Shown here: positions 27,131-36,055 of the stretch, piece by piece
Layout: each line of letters starts with the position of its first letter
Numbering within the stretch: the stretch's first letter is position 1
From: JAPPHA01 sp965220985
Lineage (GTDB): Bacteria > Pseudomonadota > Alphaproteobacteria > Rhodobacterales > Rhodobacteraceae
Assembly: GCA_965220985.1 (NCBI GenBank)
Contig: OZ244854.1
Span: 1,116,001-1,180,000, forward strand
Direction: 5' to 3'
Length of the DNA: 64,000 nucleotides
Program-made: the position numbers and the translations under genes
Notes under the pieces: model-generated
Seen by the model: the letters and a program-made list of their open reading frames with translations, nothing else
Told to the model about the DNA's origin: nothing
Databases searched by the model: none

Positions 27131-28195
27131 GTGGTTCACTCGTCGATTACCTCACTCGAAACGCTTGATGCTCGCGGGCAGGATGTCTTTCGGGCGCTCG
27201 TCGAGACGTATCTGGATCAAGGCGAACCTGTTGGTTCGCGGACTCTGGCACGAAGTCTTTCGGAGAGCGTGTCGCCGGCGACAATCCGAAACGTGATGCA
27301 GGATCTGGAGTTCTTGGGTCTTCTCGAAAGCCCCCATGTTTCGGCCGGCCGGGTTCCAACTGAATTGGGATTGCGCATGTTCGTCGACGGGATTCTCGAA
27401 GTGGAGAATCTCGAAACTCACGAACTGGCGCGCATCGAACATTCGCTCGAGGGCGAGGCAAGGGACAGGGCGGCCTTGCTCGAGTCGGCGGGGTCGCTCT
27501 TGTCGCGTCTGACCCGGACCGCGAGCATCGTTCTCGTTCCGAAGTCGAACGCGCCCGTCAAGCACATCGAATTCGTCTCGTTGTCACCGGACCGCGCGCT
27601 CGCGGTTCTGGTGACCGAGGACGGCAAGGTGGAAAACCGGATTTTCCGCCCGCCGTCCGGTCTCACCCCATCGGCAATGCGGGAGGCGGCAAATTTCCTG
27701 AATTCCATTTCGAGCGGCCAGACGGTCGAGGACCTTGTCACCGCAGTCAAGAAGGAGATCCCGAAGCGACGCCGGGAAATCGACGAACTGTCGGAAAAAC
27801 TGATCGAGAAGGGTCTGGCAGCCTGGAGCGAGGGCAGCTCGCCCGAGTCGCGACTGATCGTTCGCGGGCGATCGAACCTGCTGGACGAGACGGTCGGAGA
27901 GGACGATCTCGAACGCATTCGCACCCTGTTCGACGATCTAGAGCGAAAGAAGGAAATCGTCGAGTTGCTGGAATTGGCCGAAAAGGGATCGGGGGTCCGG
28001 ATCTTCATCGGGTCCGAAAACAAACTATTTTCGCTTTCGGGTTCATCTTTGGTGATTTCGCCCTATATCAATCCCGAGAACAGGGTTGTCGGGGCGGTCG
28101 GCGTGATCGGACCGACCCGGTTGAACTATGGCCGCATCGTTCCGATCGTCGATTACACGGCACAGCTGATTGGCCGGCTGATGGCGGAAAAGTGA
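27131..28195 (+). CDS. hrcA: Heat-inducible transcriptional repressor HrcA
   Basis: The 354-residue repressor has an N-terminal winged helix (ALVETYLDQGEPVGSRTLAR, then SPATIRNVMQDLEFLGLLESPH, residues about 20-65) and the C-terminal HrcA domain with IFIGSENKLFSLSG and NPENRVVGAVGVIGPTRLNYGRI. HrcA represses chaperone operons at CIRCE inverted repeats. None is visible upstream, so this gene is probably not autoregulated that way. The start is GTG at 27131. It precedes grpE by 36 bases. Confidence 0.95.
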   Translation: MVHSSITSLETLDARGQDVFRALVETYLDQGEPVGSRTLARSLSESVSPATIRNVMQDLEFLGLLESPHVSAGRVPTELGLRMFVDGILEVENLETHELARIEHSLEGEARDRAALLESAGSLLSRLTRTASIVLVPKSNAPVKHIEFVSLSPDRALAVLVTEDGKVENRIFRPPSGLTPSAMREAANFLNSISSGQTVEDLVTAVKKEIPKRRREIDELSEKLIEKGLAAWSEGSSPESRLIVRGRSNLLDETVGEDDLERIRTLFDDLERKKEIVELLELAEKGSGVRIFIGSENKLFSLSGSSLVISPYINPENRVVGAVGVIGPTRLNYGRIVPIVDYTAQLIGRLMAEK

Positions 28196-28231
28196 TCTCG
28201 GAACGTTGTTGCCGATGAAGGACTGGCTTGA

Positions 28232-29011
28232 ATGAACACGAAGACCGAGACAGTAGCGCCCGCGGACAACGCGATATCCGAACCGGCTCACGACCAGCAG
28301 GTCGAGGCGGATGTCGGCGCGACGGATGACCAAGACATTGATGTGCAGGAAGAGGCTGGCACCGAGAGCGCCAATGGTGAAGCGACGGAAACGCCCCTGG
28401 AGGGATTGAATGCCGACGCCCATGAGCCAGTGGACGAGGCCGAGGTTGAAGCTGAAGCTGCCACCGAAGATGGCGAGGCGGGAGAAGAAACGGACTCCGA
28501 AGATGTCGAGATGTCGCTCGAAGAGCAACTGGTTCAGGCACGCGCGGAGATCGTTGAATATCAGGACCATTTGCTGCGGGCGATGGCCGAGCTGGAAAAC
28601 ACCCGCAAACGTGCAGACAAGCAGCGCCGGGAGGCAGAATCCTACGGCGGGACGCGCCTCGCGAGGGATCTTCTATCGGTGTTCGACAACTTGAGTCTGG
28701 CCGTGTCACACGTTGACGATGAACAGCGCGAGGCGGCAAGCGCCTTGATCGAGGGAGTCGAGCTGACGCTGAAGGAACTGATTGCGGCGTTTTCGAGGAA
28801 CGACATTCGTCCGGTTGTCCCGGAGGTCGGCGACAAGTTTGACCCAAAGAGTCACGAGGCCATGTTCAATGCGCCGCATCCCAAGATTCCAGCGGGAAAC
28901 ATCACCACAGTCTTCAAGACTGGTTTCAGCATTTCGGAGAGATTGCTGCGCGCAGCGCAGGTCGGCGTGTCTGCCGGACCGCCGCCAGAACCGGAGACGC
29001 CGGAAGACTGA
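28232..29011 (+). CDS. grpE: Nucleotide exchange factor GrpE
   Basis: The 259-residue protein has an unusually long acidic N-terminal extension (about residues 1-95, rich in Glu, Asp and Ala), then the coiled-coil dimerisation helices LLRAMAELENTRKRADKQRRE. The beta-wing domain follows with VVPEVGDKFDPKSHEAMFN and NITTVFKTGFSISERLLRAAQVGVS. It releases ADP from DnaK. Typical lengths are near 200 residues. The acidic tail may weaken or tune DnaK binding, which is inference. Confidence 0.95.
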   Translation: MNTKTETVAPADNAISEPAHDQQVEADVGATDDQDIDVQEEAGTESANGEATETPLEGLNADAHEPVDEAEVEAEAATEDGEAGEETDSEDVEMSLEEQLVQARAEIVEYQDHLLRAMAELENTRKRADKQRREAESYGGTRLARDLLSVFDNLSLAVSHVDDEQREAASALIEGVELTLKELIAAFSRNDIRPVVPEVGDKFDPKSHEAMFNAPHPKIPAGNITTVFKTGFSISERLLRAAQVGVSAGPPPEPETPED

Positions 29012-29035
29012 CCGAGAGAGCGTCCGTGCTTTCGC

Positions 29036-31720
29036 TCAATCCGACCCGCTCAACGACTTGATCTCGTAGAGAATCTGAAGTGCCTCTCGCGGGGTGAGTT
29101 CATCGGGATGAACATCCTTGAGCTTTTCGAGGACGGGCGCCGAAACGGGTTTCGCGGGAAGCGGGGCCGAACGGCGGTGTTCGAACAAAGGCAGCCCGTC
29201 GAGGAGGCTGTCGAGCTTGCCGCCGGTCTGGTCATCGCCCTGTTCGAGTGTCTCGAGGATCGACTTTGCCCGTTCGATCACGGTGGCGGGCAAGCCGGCG
29301 AGCCTGGCCACTTGAACGCCATATGATCGATCGGCGGCTCCAGGCTTGACCTCGTAGAGGAACCGGATGTCCCCCTTCCATTCCTGGACGGCGACCGTGG
29401 CGTTGACGATGTTGTCCTGCATTCCGGAGAGCGCTGTCAGTTCATGATAATGGGTTGCGAACAGGGCGCGGCAGCCTGTCACGTCATGCAAATACTCGAG
29501 CGTCGCCCATGCGATCGACAAGCCGTCATAGGTCGCGGTACCTCGCCCGATTTCGTCAAGGATGACAAATGCGTTGGAGTCGGCGCGATTGAGGATCGCG
29601 GCGGTCTCGACCATCTCGACCATGAAGGTCGATCGACCGCGTGCGAGGTCGTCGGCGGCACCCACCCGCGAAAACAGCTGAGAGGCAATACCGATTACCG
29701 CTTTCCGGGCAGGGACGTAACTCCCGGTTTGCGCGAGCAGCACCATCATGGCGTTCTGGCGCAGAAAGGTGGACTTGCCGGCCATGTTGGGCCCGGTCAG
29801 CAACCAGATCTGTGGCGCATTGGTCTCTTCGCAAGACAGTTTGCAGTCATTCGCGACGAACGACCCGGTACCATCGCGCCGAACCGCAGCTTCGACGACA
29901 GGATGGCGACCGGCTTCGATGCGGAAACGGCGATCCTCGTGGACTTCGGGACGCGACCAGTTCTCGCCGCTTGCGAGATCGGCAAGGGCTGCGGACACGT
30001 CGATGACCGCGAGGGCCGTTGCGGCGTCGCCGATCGGGCTCGATGTCACGAGCGCCTGTTCGCTCAGTCGGTCGAATATCTGCAGTTCAATCTCGACGGC
30101 TCGGGCTGCCGCCGCGAGGATGTCAGCTTCGAGCTTCGACAGTTCCACGGTGGTGAATCGCAGGGCGTTGGCCATGGTCTGGCGATGAATGAATGTGGCG
30201 GCGAGCTCCTCGCCCAGCATGCGTTCCGCATGACGCGACTGGGTTTCGACAAAATAGCCGAGCATGTTGTTGTGGCGAATCTTGAGCGACGCGATTCCGC
30301 TCTCATCGCAGTATCGAGCCTGCAGTTCGCTGATGACCTTGCGGCTTTCGTCGCGAAGTTGCCGCATACGGTCGAGTTCTTCGTCAAAGCCGGTGGCAAC
30401 GAAACCGCCGTCTCTCTCCAAAAGCGGAGGATGGTCGATGAGCGCTTCGCGCAGTTCTGGCAGAAGGTCGCCGCAGCCGCTCAGCGCGGCGACAGCGTCT
30501 TCGAGTTCTTTCGGTCGTTCGCCTGAGTCGTTCTGCTCGAATGCGTCCGCCATGCTCTGCGCGTGATTCAGGCCGTCGCGAATGGCTGCCATGTCGCGCG
30601 GACCGCCGCGTCCAAGGGCCAGCCGGCCAAGCGCGCGCGCCATGTCGGGAACCGCTCGCAGGATGCCTCTGCACAATTCCGTCAGTGACGGCGCCTCGAT
30701 CAGGAATTCGACGGAATCGAGACGGCTTTCGATCACCGACAGTTCGGTAGACGGACCTGCGAGTCGACGCTCGAGGAGTCTTGCTCCGGCGCCCGTGATC
30801 GTTCGGTCGATCGTGCCGAGGAGGGAGCCCGCGCGTTCGCCGTCGAGGCTTGCTGTCAGTTCCAGGTTTCGCCGTGTCGCGCTGTCGATCTGAAGGACCC
30901 GGTTCCTGTCCTTGATCACCGGCGGCAGGACATTCGGTCGCTGTCCCTTCTGGGTCATGTCGAGATAGTCGACAACCGCGCCCATTGCCGAAATCTCCGG
31001 CTTGCCGAACTGCCCGAACGCGTCGAGCGATCCGACCTCGTAGAGTTCAAGCAGGCGGGTTTCGGCGAGTGAACTGTCGAAACAGGCTCGCGGCAGAACG
31101 GTTATGGTCGAACCGGCCTCTTCGAAGACCTCGGCGAGTTGTTCGTCGAGCGCCTCGGATATCAGCATTTCCTGCGGGGACAGTTCCGCCAGGAGCGGCG
31201 AGATCATCACGCCTGGACAGCTCTGGACATGGAAGTCGCCTGTCGTGATGTCGATCCAGGCGATGGCCGATGCATCACGGATGGTGGAGAACGCCGCGAG
31301 GAAGCTGTGCCTTCGCGCGTCGAGAAGGTTGTCCTCGGTCACGGTGCCCGGGCTGATCAGCCGGGTGACGCCGCGCTTGACGACCTCCTTGTGGCCGCGC
31401 GCCTTGGCCTCGGCCGGGTTTTCGAGCTGCTCGCAGATGGCAATGCGAAAGCCTTTGCGCACGAGGGTCTGAAGGTAACCGTCGGCGGCATGGTAGGGAA
31501 CGCCGCACATGGGGATGGCCTGGCCCCGGTGCGTGCCCCGCTGGGTCAGCGCGATATCGAGAGCTTCTGACGCAGCGACCGCGTCATCGAAGAACATCTC
31601 GTAGAAATCGCCCATGCGATAGAACAGCAGGGAGCCCGGATTCTCGGCCTTGATCAGATGATATTGCGCCATCATCGGCGTGACGGACGTTTCCTTGTTC
31701 GGCACGAACACCCCCAGCAA
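29036..31720 (-). CDS. mutS: DNA mismatch repair ATPase MutS
   Basis: The 894-residue protein has the mismatch-binding N-terminus (TPMMAQYHLIKAENPGSLLFYRMGDFYEMFFDDA, with the FYE motif), Walker A LLTGPNMAGKST, NAFVILDEIGRGTATYDGLSIAWA and FATHYHELTAL. The start is uncertain: a TTG at 31720, GTGs at 31711 and 31705 behind a GGGGG stretch, or the ATG pair before AQYH are all possible. It converges on grpE, 24 bases away. Confidence 0.95.
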   Translation of the reverse strand: MLGVFVPNKETSVTPMMAQYHLIKAENPGSLLFYRMGDFYEMFFDDAVAASEALDIALTQRGTHRGQAIPMCGVPYHAADGYLQTLVRKGFRIAICEQLENPAEAKARGHKEVVKRGVTRLISPGTVTEDNLLDARRHSFLAAFSTIRDASAIAWIDITTGDFHVQSCPGVMISPLLAELSPQEMLISEALDEQLAEVFEEAGSTITVLPRACFDSSLAETRLLELYEVGSLDAFGQFGKPEISAMGAVVDYLDMTQKGQRPNVLPPVIKDRNRVLQIDSATRRNLELTASLDGERAGSLLGTIDRTITGAGARLLERRLAGPSTELSVIESRLDSVEFLIEAPSLTELCRGILRAVPDMARALGRLALGRGGPRDMAAIRDGLNHAQSMADAFEQNDSGERPKELEDAVAALSGCGDLLPELREALIDHPPLLERDGGFVATGFDEELDRMRQLRDESRKVISELQARYCDESGIASLKIRHNNMLGYFVETQSRHAERMLGEELAATFIHRQTMANALRFTTVELSKLEADILAAAARAVEIELQIFDRLSEQALVTSSPIGDAATALAVIDVSAALADLASGENWSRPEVHEDRRFRIEAGRHPVVEAAVRRDGTGSFVANDCKLSCEETNAPQIWLLTGPNMAGKSTFLRQNAMMVLLAQTGSYVPARKAVIGIASQLFSRVGAADDLARGRSTFMVEMVETAAILNRADSNAFVILDEIGRGTATYDGLSIAWATLEYLHDVTGCRALFATHYHELTALSGMQDNIVNATVAVQEWKGDIRFLYEVKPGAADRSYGVQVARLAGLPATVIERAKSILETLEQGDDQTGGKLDSLLDGLPLFEHRRSAPLPAKPVSAPVLEKLKDVHPDELTPREALQILYEIKSLSGSD

Positions 31721-31846
31721 TCACGAGGCCAAGTCATGCAGGCCGACACAGAATGCCGGGAGCAACACCGTGGTCACGTGTTGGCCGCCCTGGATGATCT
31801 GGATGCGAGGGTTCGTATAGGTACGAGTGACGATGATCGTCAACAT
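31721..31846 (-). other. Possible 41-codon reading frame abutting mutS
   Basis: A frame from the ATG at 31846 to the TGA at 31721 would encode MLTIIVTRTYTNPRIQ and then a Gly/Val/Leu-rich end. It is in the same frame as mutS and its stop directly precedes the TTG proposed for mutS. I do not recognise it. It could be a leader peptide, an extension of mutS broken by one stop codon, or chance. The rest of 31847-32059 holds nothing I can identify. Confidence 0.25.
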
Positions 31847-32059
31847 GCGCCGGGACTCGTCCCCACGAGCGCGCTATTTTCTTCTTGTGTTTCCTGTCTG
31901 CAAGCGAGCTTTGTCGGCCGTCGCCCAACGACTCGCGGCCACAAAAGAAGATCCATGGACCGCGAAGCGAATTTGCGATCATGTAGAGAGGGTCTCGCAA
32001 TACTCGAAACGAACATCGAGCTTTCGCACTCGCGGAACATCTTGGCTAATGTCGCAACA

Positions 32060-32408
32060 TCATTGAATTGATGGGCGTCGCGGCTTCAGTTTCACCTATG
32101 CGTCCTGAACGTGGACACGCCAGTTGACTGGCGTCGCCGACAGGTTGCGACGGCGCAGCCAAGAAGCGATTTCCCTCACCATGGTTTCCCTGTCGGGACC
32201 CCGTCGGTTCAGAAATTGCCGAGTCAGCACGTTGATTGTTGATCTCGATTTCGGCCGTGTTTAGCCAGCAGCCGTGTTTCGGAATCAACCAGGAACCGAA
32301 GAAGCGACCGTTCTTTTCGTCCGGTCGAACGTGATATTTCTCCCTTCCTGATTTCGTCCCTGCATACCACCTCGCTGCATCTTCCGGACACGGAAGGTCA
32401 CTGCTCAA
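32060..32408 (-). pseudogene. IS630-family transposase remnant, frameshifted
   Basis: On the minus strand one frame gives LIPKHGCWLNTAEIEINNQ, the IS630 PKHGSWLNMAEIE block with the catalytic Glu region. The sequence then shifts frame at about 32228 to continue LTRQFLNRRGPDRETMVREI and WLRRRNLSATPVNWRVHVQDA. It then meets an in-frame TAG before VKLKP, ending at a TGA at 32060-32062. These are the ordered C-terminal motifs of IS630 DDE transposases. The N-terminal two thirds are missing, so the element is long dead. I saw no terminal inverted repeats. Confidence 0.75.
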
Positions 32409-32506
32409 GGCCGGGACACCAAATCCGTGGCTAAATCAGTGCACTGGCCTGGTATTCCGCCAACCTCGACAAGATCGAAAGGTGCGAATTGAAATGCTGA
32501 CTGAAC

Positions 32507-33745
32507 CTATCCGCGCGCCGATACGTGCGCCTGGTAGGCATTCAGTTCGTTGATCAAAGAAAGCCCAGTCGGTCTGTCCATTCGCCCGCAGAATTCGGCC
32601 CAGACCTCGCCGAAAGGGAGGTCCTTGTGTTCTTCAGTCACGGTCAGGCGTGTTGTGAAGTCGAGCCTGTCTTCTGCCAACCGCAGCCTTTCCCACGGGG
32701 TGAGAAGCGCGCGCAATAGCGCTTTCTGCAAGTTTCTCACCCCGATCGCCCAAGCCGCCGTCCGGCTGATCGTCGCGTCGAAGAAATCGAGCCCGATGAA
32801 AGTTCGATCCAATAGATCCGCACTCACCAACTCGTGGGCCATGGCCAAAATGTCGTCATCCTGCAAGATCACGTGGTCGCTGTCCCACCGCATCGGGCGT
32901 GAGACATGCAGCAGAATCTGCGGCAGTGCCAGCGCCACCGCACTCAGCTTGTCGGCGATGTTCTCTGTTGGATGGAAATGCCCCATGTCGAGGCAAAGGA
33001 GTATGTTCTTGCGGATCGCGTATCCCATGTAGAACTCGTGGCTGCCGACTGTGCAGGCCTCGACGCCAATGCCAAAGAGCTTTGACTCCACGGCGTCAAG
33101 CATTTGGGCTGTGTTCCGTTCCGGTGCGAGCATCGCATCCAGCGACGCTTGCAACCGCTTGCGCGCGGCCATCCGGTCGATGGGTATGTCCTTGTATCCA
33201 TCCGGCACCCAGATGTTGTTGACACAGGGGCTGCCGAGTTCGGCACCTATGGCTGCAGCAATGTCCCGGGTGCGTTTGCCATGCTCGATCCAGAAATCCC
33301 TGATGCCCGCATCGGGATGCGACAACGTCAGATTGTCGTCTGCCTTGGCATGGGCAAAGAATGTCGGGTTGAAATCGAGGCCGATGCCTTGTTCCTTGGC
33401 CCAGTCCACCCATGGCACGAAGTGCTTGAATTCAATCTCGTCCCGATCCGGCGTCTCAATCGTGTCCATGTACATGGCGTGCAGGTTGAGGCGGTGCCGT
33501 CCCGGGATCATGGAATAGGCAAACTCCAGGTCGGCGCGCAACTCGGCGGGATTGCGTGCGCGACCGGGATGTTTTCCGGTAGCCTGGATGCCGCCGCCAG
33601 AGGAGCCTGTTCGATTTTCAAACCCCACGACATCGTCGCCTTGCCAGCAGTGCACCGAAATCGGGACCGTCTTCAGTCGCTCTATCGCGGCCTCGGTGTC
33701 CACACGCCATTCGGCAAACATTGCCTTCGCGGTCTCGTAACCCAT
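32507..33745 (-). CDS. rhaI: L-rhamnose isomerase, rhizobial type
   Basis: The 412-residue TIM-barrel isomerase converts L-rhamnose to L-rhamnulose. It shows VPISVHCWQGDDVVGFE, GLDFNPTFFAHAKA, NIWVPDGYKDIPIDR, VGSHEFYMGYA, LCLDMGHFHPTENIADK and LHVSRPMRWDSDHV, which supply the metal-binding Glu, Asp and His. I start at the ATG at 33745 because the family begins MGYETAK-like. The 76-residue upstream extension overlaps rhaD. It lies 23 bases downstream of rhaD, and the two form the rhaDI operon. Confidence 0.92.
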   Translation of the reverse strand: MGYETAKAMFAEWRVDTEAAIERLKTVPISVHCWQGDDVVGFENRTGSSGGGIQATGKHPGRARNPAELRADLEFAYSMIPGRHRLNLHAMYMDTIETPDRDEIEFKHFVPWVDWAKEQGIGLDFNPTFFAHAKADDNLTLSHPDAGIRDFWIEHGKRTRDIAAAIGAELGSPCVNNIWVPDGYKDIPIDRMAARKRLQASLDAMLAPERNTAQMLDAVESKLFGIGVEACTVGSHEFYMGYAIRKNILLCLDMGHFHPTENIADKLSAVALALPQILLHVSRPMRWDSDHVILQDDDILAMAHELVSADLLDRTFIGLDFFDATISRTAAWAIGVRNLQKALLRALLTPWERLRLAEDRLDFTTRLTVTEEHKDLPFGEVWAEFCGRMDRPTGLSLINELNAYQAHVSARG

Positions 33746-33768
33746 GACGTTCCTCCCTTCAGCGGCAA

Positions 33769-35871
33769 TCAGCGCGTGAATGCCAGCACGTTGCCAGCAT
33801 CCACGTTGAGGATATTCCCAGTGGATTTGGACGAGGTCTCGGCAGCGAAGAAATAACAGGCTTCCGCAATGTCTTCGGGTAGAACCGAACGCTTCAGCAA
33901 CGAGCGGTTGCGATACAATTCCTCGAGGCCTTTCTTGTCGGTGCCGTAAGTCGAAGCACGCTGATCTATCCACTCCCCTTGCCAGATCTTGGATCCGCGC
34001 AGCACTGCATCAGGGTTGACGACATTGACGCGGATACCAGCTTCCGCCCCCTCAAGCGCAAGGCAGCGGGCAAGGTGGATTTCCGAAGCCTTGGCAGTGC
34101 AATACGCCGACGCGTTTGGCGAGGCGGCGAGACCGTTCTTGGAAGCGACGAAGACGATGGAACCGCCCATGTCCTGCGCCCGCATCAGCTTGAATGCCTC
34201 GCGGCTGACAAGAAAGTAGCCGGTGCTGAGAATGTCCATGTTCTTGTTCCAGAGCGCCAGCGATGTCTCTTCAACGGGTGCCGAGGATGCAATCCCGGCA
34301 TTGGAGACGAGGATGTCGATCCCGCCGAACTCGACAGCGGTCTCGGCGAAAGCCTTCGACACAGCGTCTTCGCTGGTGACGTCCATCACGACAGACCGAA
34401 CCATGTCCGCGCCGTACCGCTTTGTCAGGCTGTCCTGCGCGACCTTCAGGTCGTCTTCGTTGATGTCCGCCAGAACGACGCAAGCGCCTTCGGTCAAGTA
34501 CCGCTCTGCCGTTGCGGCGCCAATGCCGCCCGCGCCACCCGTTACCAATGCGACGCGGCCCGCCAGCGACTTGGGTTCAGGCATACGCTGCAGCTTGGCT
34601 TCTTCAAGCGGCCAGTACTCGATATCGAATGCCTCCTGCTCGGGCAGGCCTTGGTACTCGCTGACGGCTGATGCGCCGCGCATCACGTTGATGGCGTTGA
34701 CGTAGAATTCGCCCGAAATACGCGCTGTCGCCTTGTCCTTGGCGAAGGTGATCATGCCGACGCCGGGAACGAGGTAGACGACGGCGTTCGGGTCGCGCAG
34801 CGCGGGGCTGTCATCGCGTTTGCAACGTTCGTGGTAGGCGGTGTAATCCTCGCGGTAGGCTTCGATCTGTGCGGGCAAACCGGTCAGAACCTCATCGAGA
34901 TTGCCCTTTGCTGGGTCGAAATTCACCACCAGCGGGCGGATCTTGGTTCGCAGGAAGTGGTCCGGGCAGGAAGTGCCGAGCGCGGCCAACGGCTCCATGT
35001 CCTTCGCGTTTACAAATTCCAGCACTGCGGGGCTGTCGCTGAAGTGACCGATCATGTGCTGGTTTCCACTCACGAAGCCGCGGATGGCGGGCATCAGTCG
35101 GGCAGCCACCGCGCGACGCTCGGCTTGGTCCAAAGAGGCGTGCTTGGCGCCGCCGAAGGCCGGCACGTTCGTGGTCCGCACTTGCAGCCACTCGGTTGCG
35201 CGATTGATGACGTCGATGGTGGTGTCGTAGCACTGTTTCGCCGTGTCGGCCCAAGTGAACAGTCCGTGGCTCTCCAGCACGACACCATCGGCATCGGGGT
35301 TCTCGATGCAGAATTTCTCAAGCCAGAGGCCCAGCTCGTAGCCGGGGCGTTTCCAAGGGAGCCAGCCGATGCGGTCGCCGAAGCTCTCTCGCGTCAGCGC
35401 TTTCGAGTTCTTCGACGCGGCGATGGCGATGATCGCGTCCGCGTGCACGTGATCGACATGTTTGCGCGGCACATAGGCGTGCAGCGGTGTGTCGATGGAG
35501 GCCGCGCGCGGGTTCAGCTTGAAAGTGCAATGGGGCAAGTGGCCGACCATCTCGTCTTCGTGCTCGACACCACGGTAGAGCGTTTTCAGGGCGTTGAGCT
35601 TGTCCAGGTAGAGCGTTGCGAAACCATCCATGTTGATGGAGCCAATGTCGCCGCCGGAGCCCTTCACCCAGAGCACCTCGACATCTTCGCCTGTCAGCGG
35701 ATCCGTCTCCATCACCTTGGCTGAAGTATTGCCACCACCGAAATTGGTCACGCGCTTGTCGGATCCAAGGATGTTGGAGCGGTAGAGAAGCAACTCTGAT
35801 TCGCTCATGCTTTTTGCCGCCTCATCGTCCCAGCGGTTCTCAAGTAACGGATTGTCGACCGATTTCGACAT
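33769..35871 (-). CDS. rhaD: Bifunctional rhamnulose-1-phosphate aldolase / short-chain dehydrogenase RhaD
   Basis: This is a fusion of a class II aldolase (about residues 1-420) with an SDR (about 430-700). The first splits rhamnulose-1-phosphate to DHAP and L-lactaldehyde, and the second would oxidise lactaldehyde. The aldolase part has RVTNFGGGNTSAKV and the metal-binding HAYVPRKHVDHVHADAI. The SDR part has ALVTGGAGGIGAATAERYL, VSNAGIASSAP and the YCTAK catalytic pair. Residue 1 is the ATG at 35871. It is divergent from rhaR. Confidence 0.92.
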   Translation of the reverse strand: MSKSVDNPLLENRWDDEAAKSMSESELLLYRSNILGSDKRVTNFGGGNTSAKVMETDPLTGEDVEVLWVKGSGGDIGSINMDGFATLYLDKLNALKTLYRGVEHEDEMVGHLPHCTFKLNPRAASIDTPLHAYVPRKHVDHVHADAIIAIAASKNSKALTRESFGDRIGWLPWKRPGYELGLWLEKFCIENPDADGVVLESHGLFTWADTAKQCYDTTIDVINRATEWLQVRTTNVPAFGGAKHASLDQAERRAVAARLMPAIRGFVSGNQHMIGHFSDSPAVLEFVNAKDMEPLAALGTSCPDHFLRTKIRPLVVNFDPAKGNLDEVLTGLPAQIEAYREDYTAYHERCKRDDSPALRDPNAVVYLVPGVGMITFAKDKATARISGEFYVNAINVMRGASAVSEYQGLPEQEAFDIEYWPLEEAKLQRMPEPKSLAGRVALVTGGAGGIGAATAERYLTEGACVVLADINEDDLKVAQDSLTKRYGADMVRSVVMDVTSEDAVSKAFAETAVEFGGIDILVSNAGIASSAPVEETSLALWNKNMDILSTGYFLVSREAFKLMRAQDMGGSIVFVASKNGLAASPNASAYCTAKASEIHLARCLALEGAEAGIRVNVVNPDAVLRGSKIWQGEWIDQRASTYGTDKKGLEELYRNRSLLKRSVLPEDIAEACYFFAAETSSKSTGNILNVDAGNVLAFTR

Positions 35872-35942
35872 GATTCGCTCCTGTTCAGACGGACCAAGCC
35901 GCAGTTCCTTGACGCGCAACGTGATGGTGGCGCGACACTTTG

Positions 35943-36011
35943 TCAATCGTTTTCCATCAATTTTGATCATATCGCGGCAATTTTTGATTGATTGTGATTG
36001 TTTTTGATTGA
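35943..36011. promoter_or_regulatory. Repeat cluster between rhaD and rhaR, probable DeoR-type operators
   Basis: TTTTTGATTGA occurs exactly at 35981-35991 and 36001-36011, 20 bases apart, with a degenerate ATTGTGATTG copy between. An inverted repeat ATCAA-TT-TTGAT sits at 35956-35967 and TCAATC at 35943-35948. DeoR-family repressors commonly bind tandem or inverted repeats of this size in divergent promoter regions. A reverse copy of the ten-base core (CAATCAAAAA) occurs at 37981-37990, at the start of rhaT. The RhaR assignment is inference. Confidence 0.6.
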
Positions 36012-36055
36012 CGGCTTGTGAGAATCTGTGTAATTCAGCATCAAGGGAGGTCTCC

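Noticed and set aside
31734..32000. 88-codon minus-strand frame upstream of mutS
   Set aside because: No recognisable motif, and it overlaps the alternative 41-codon frame and low-information sequence. Not supported as a gene.
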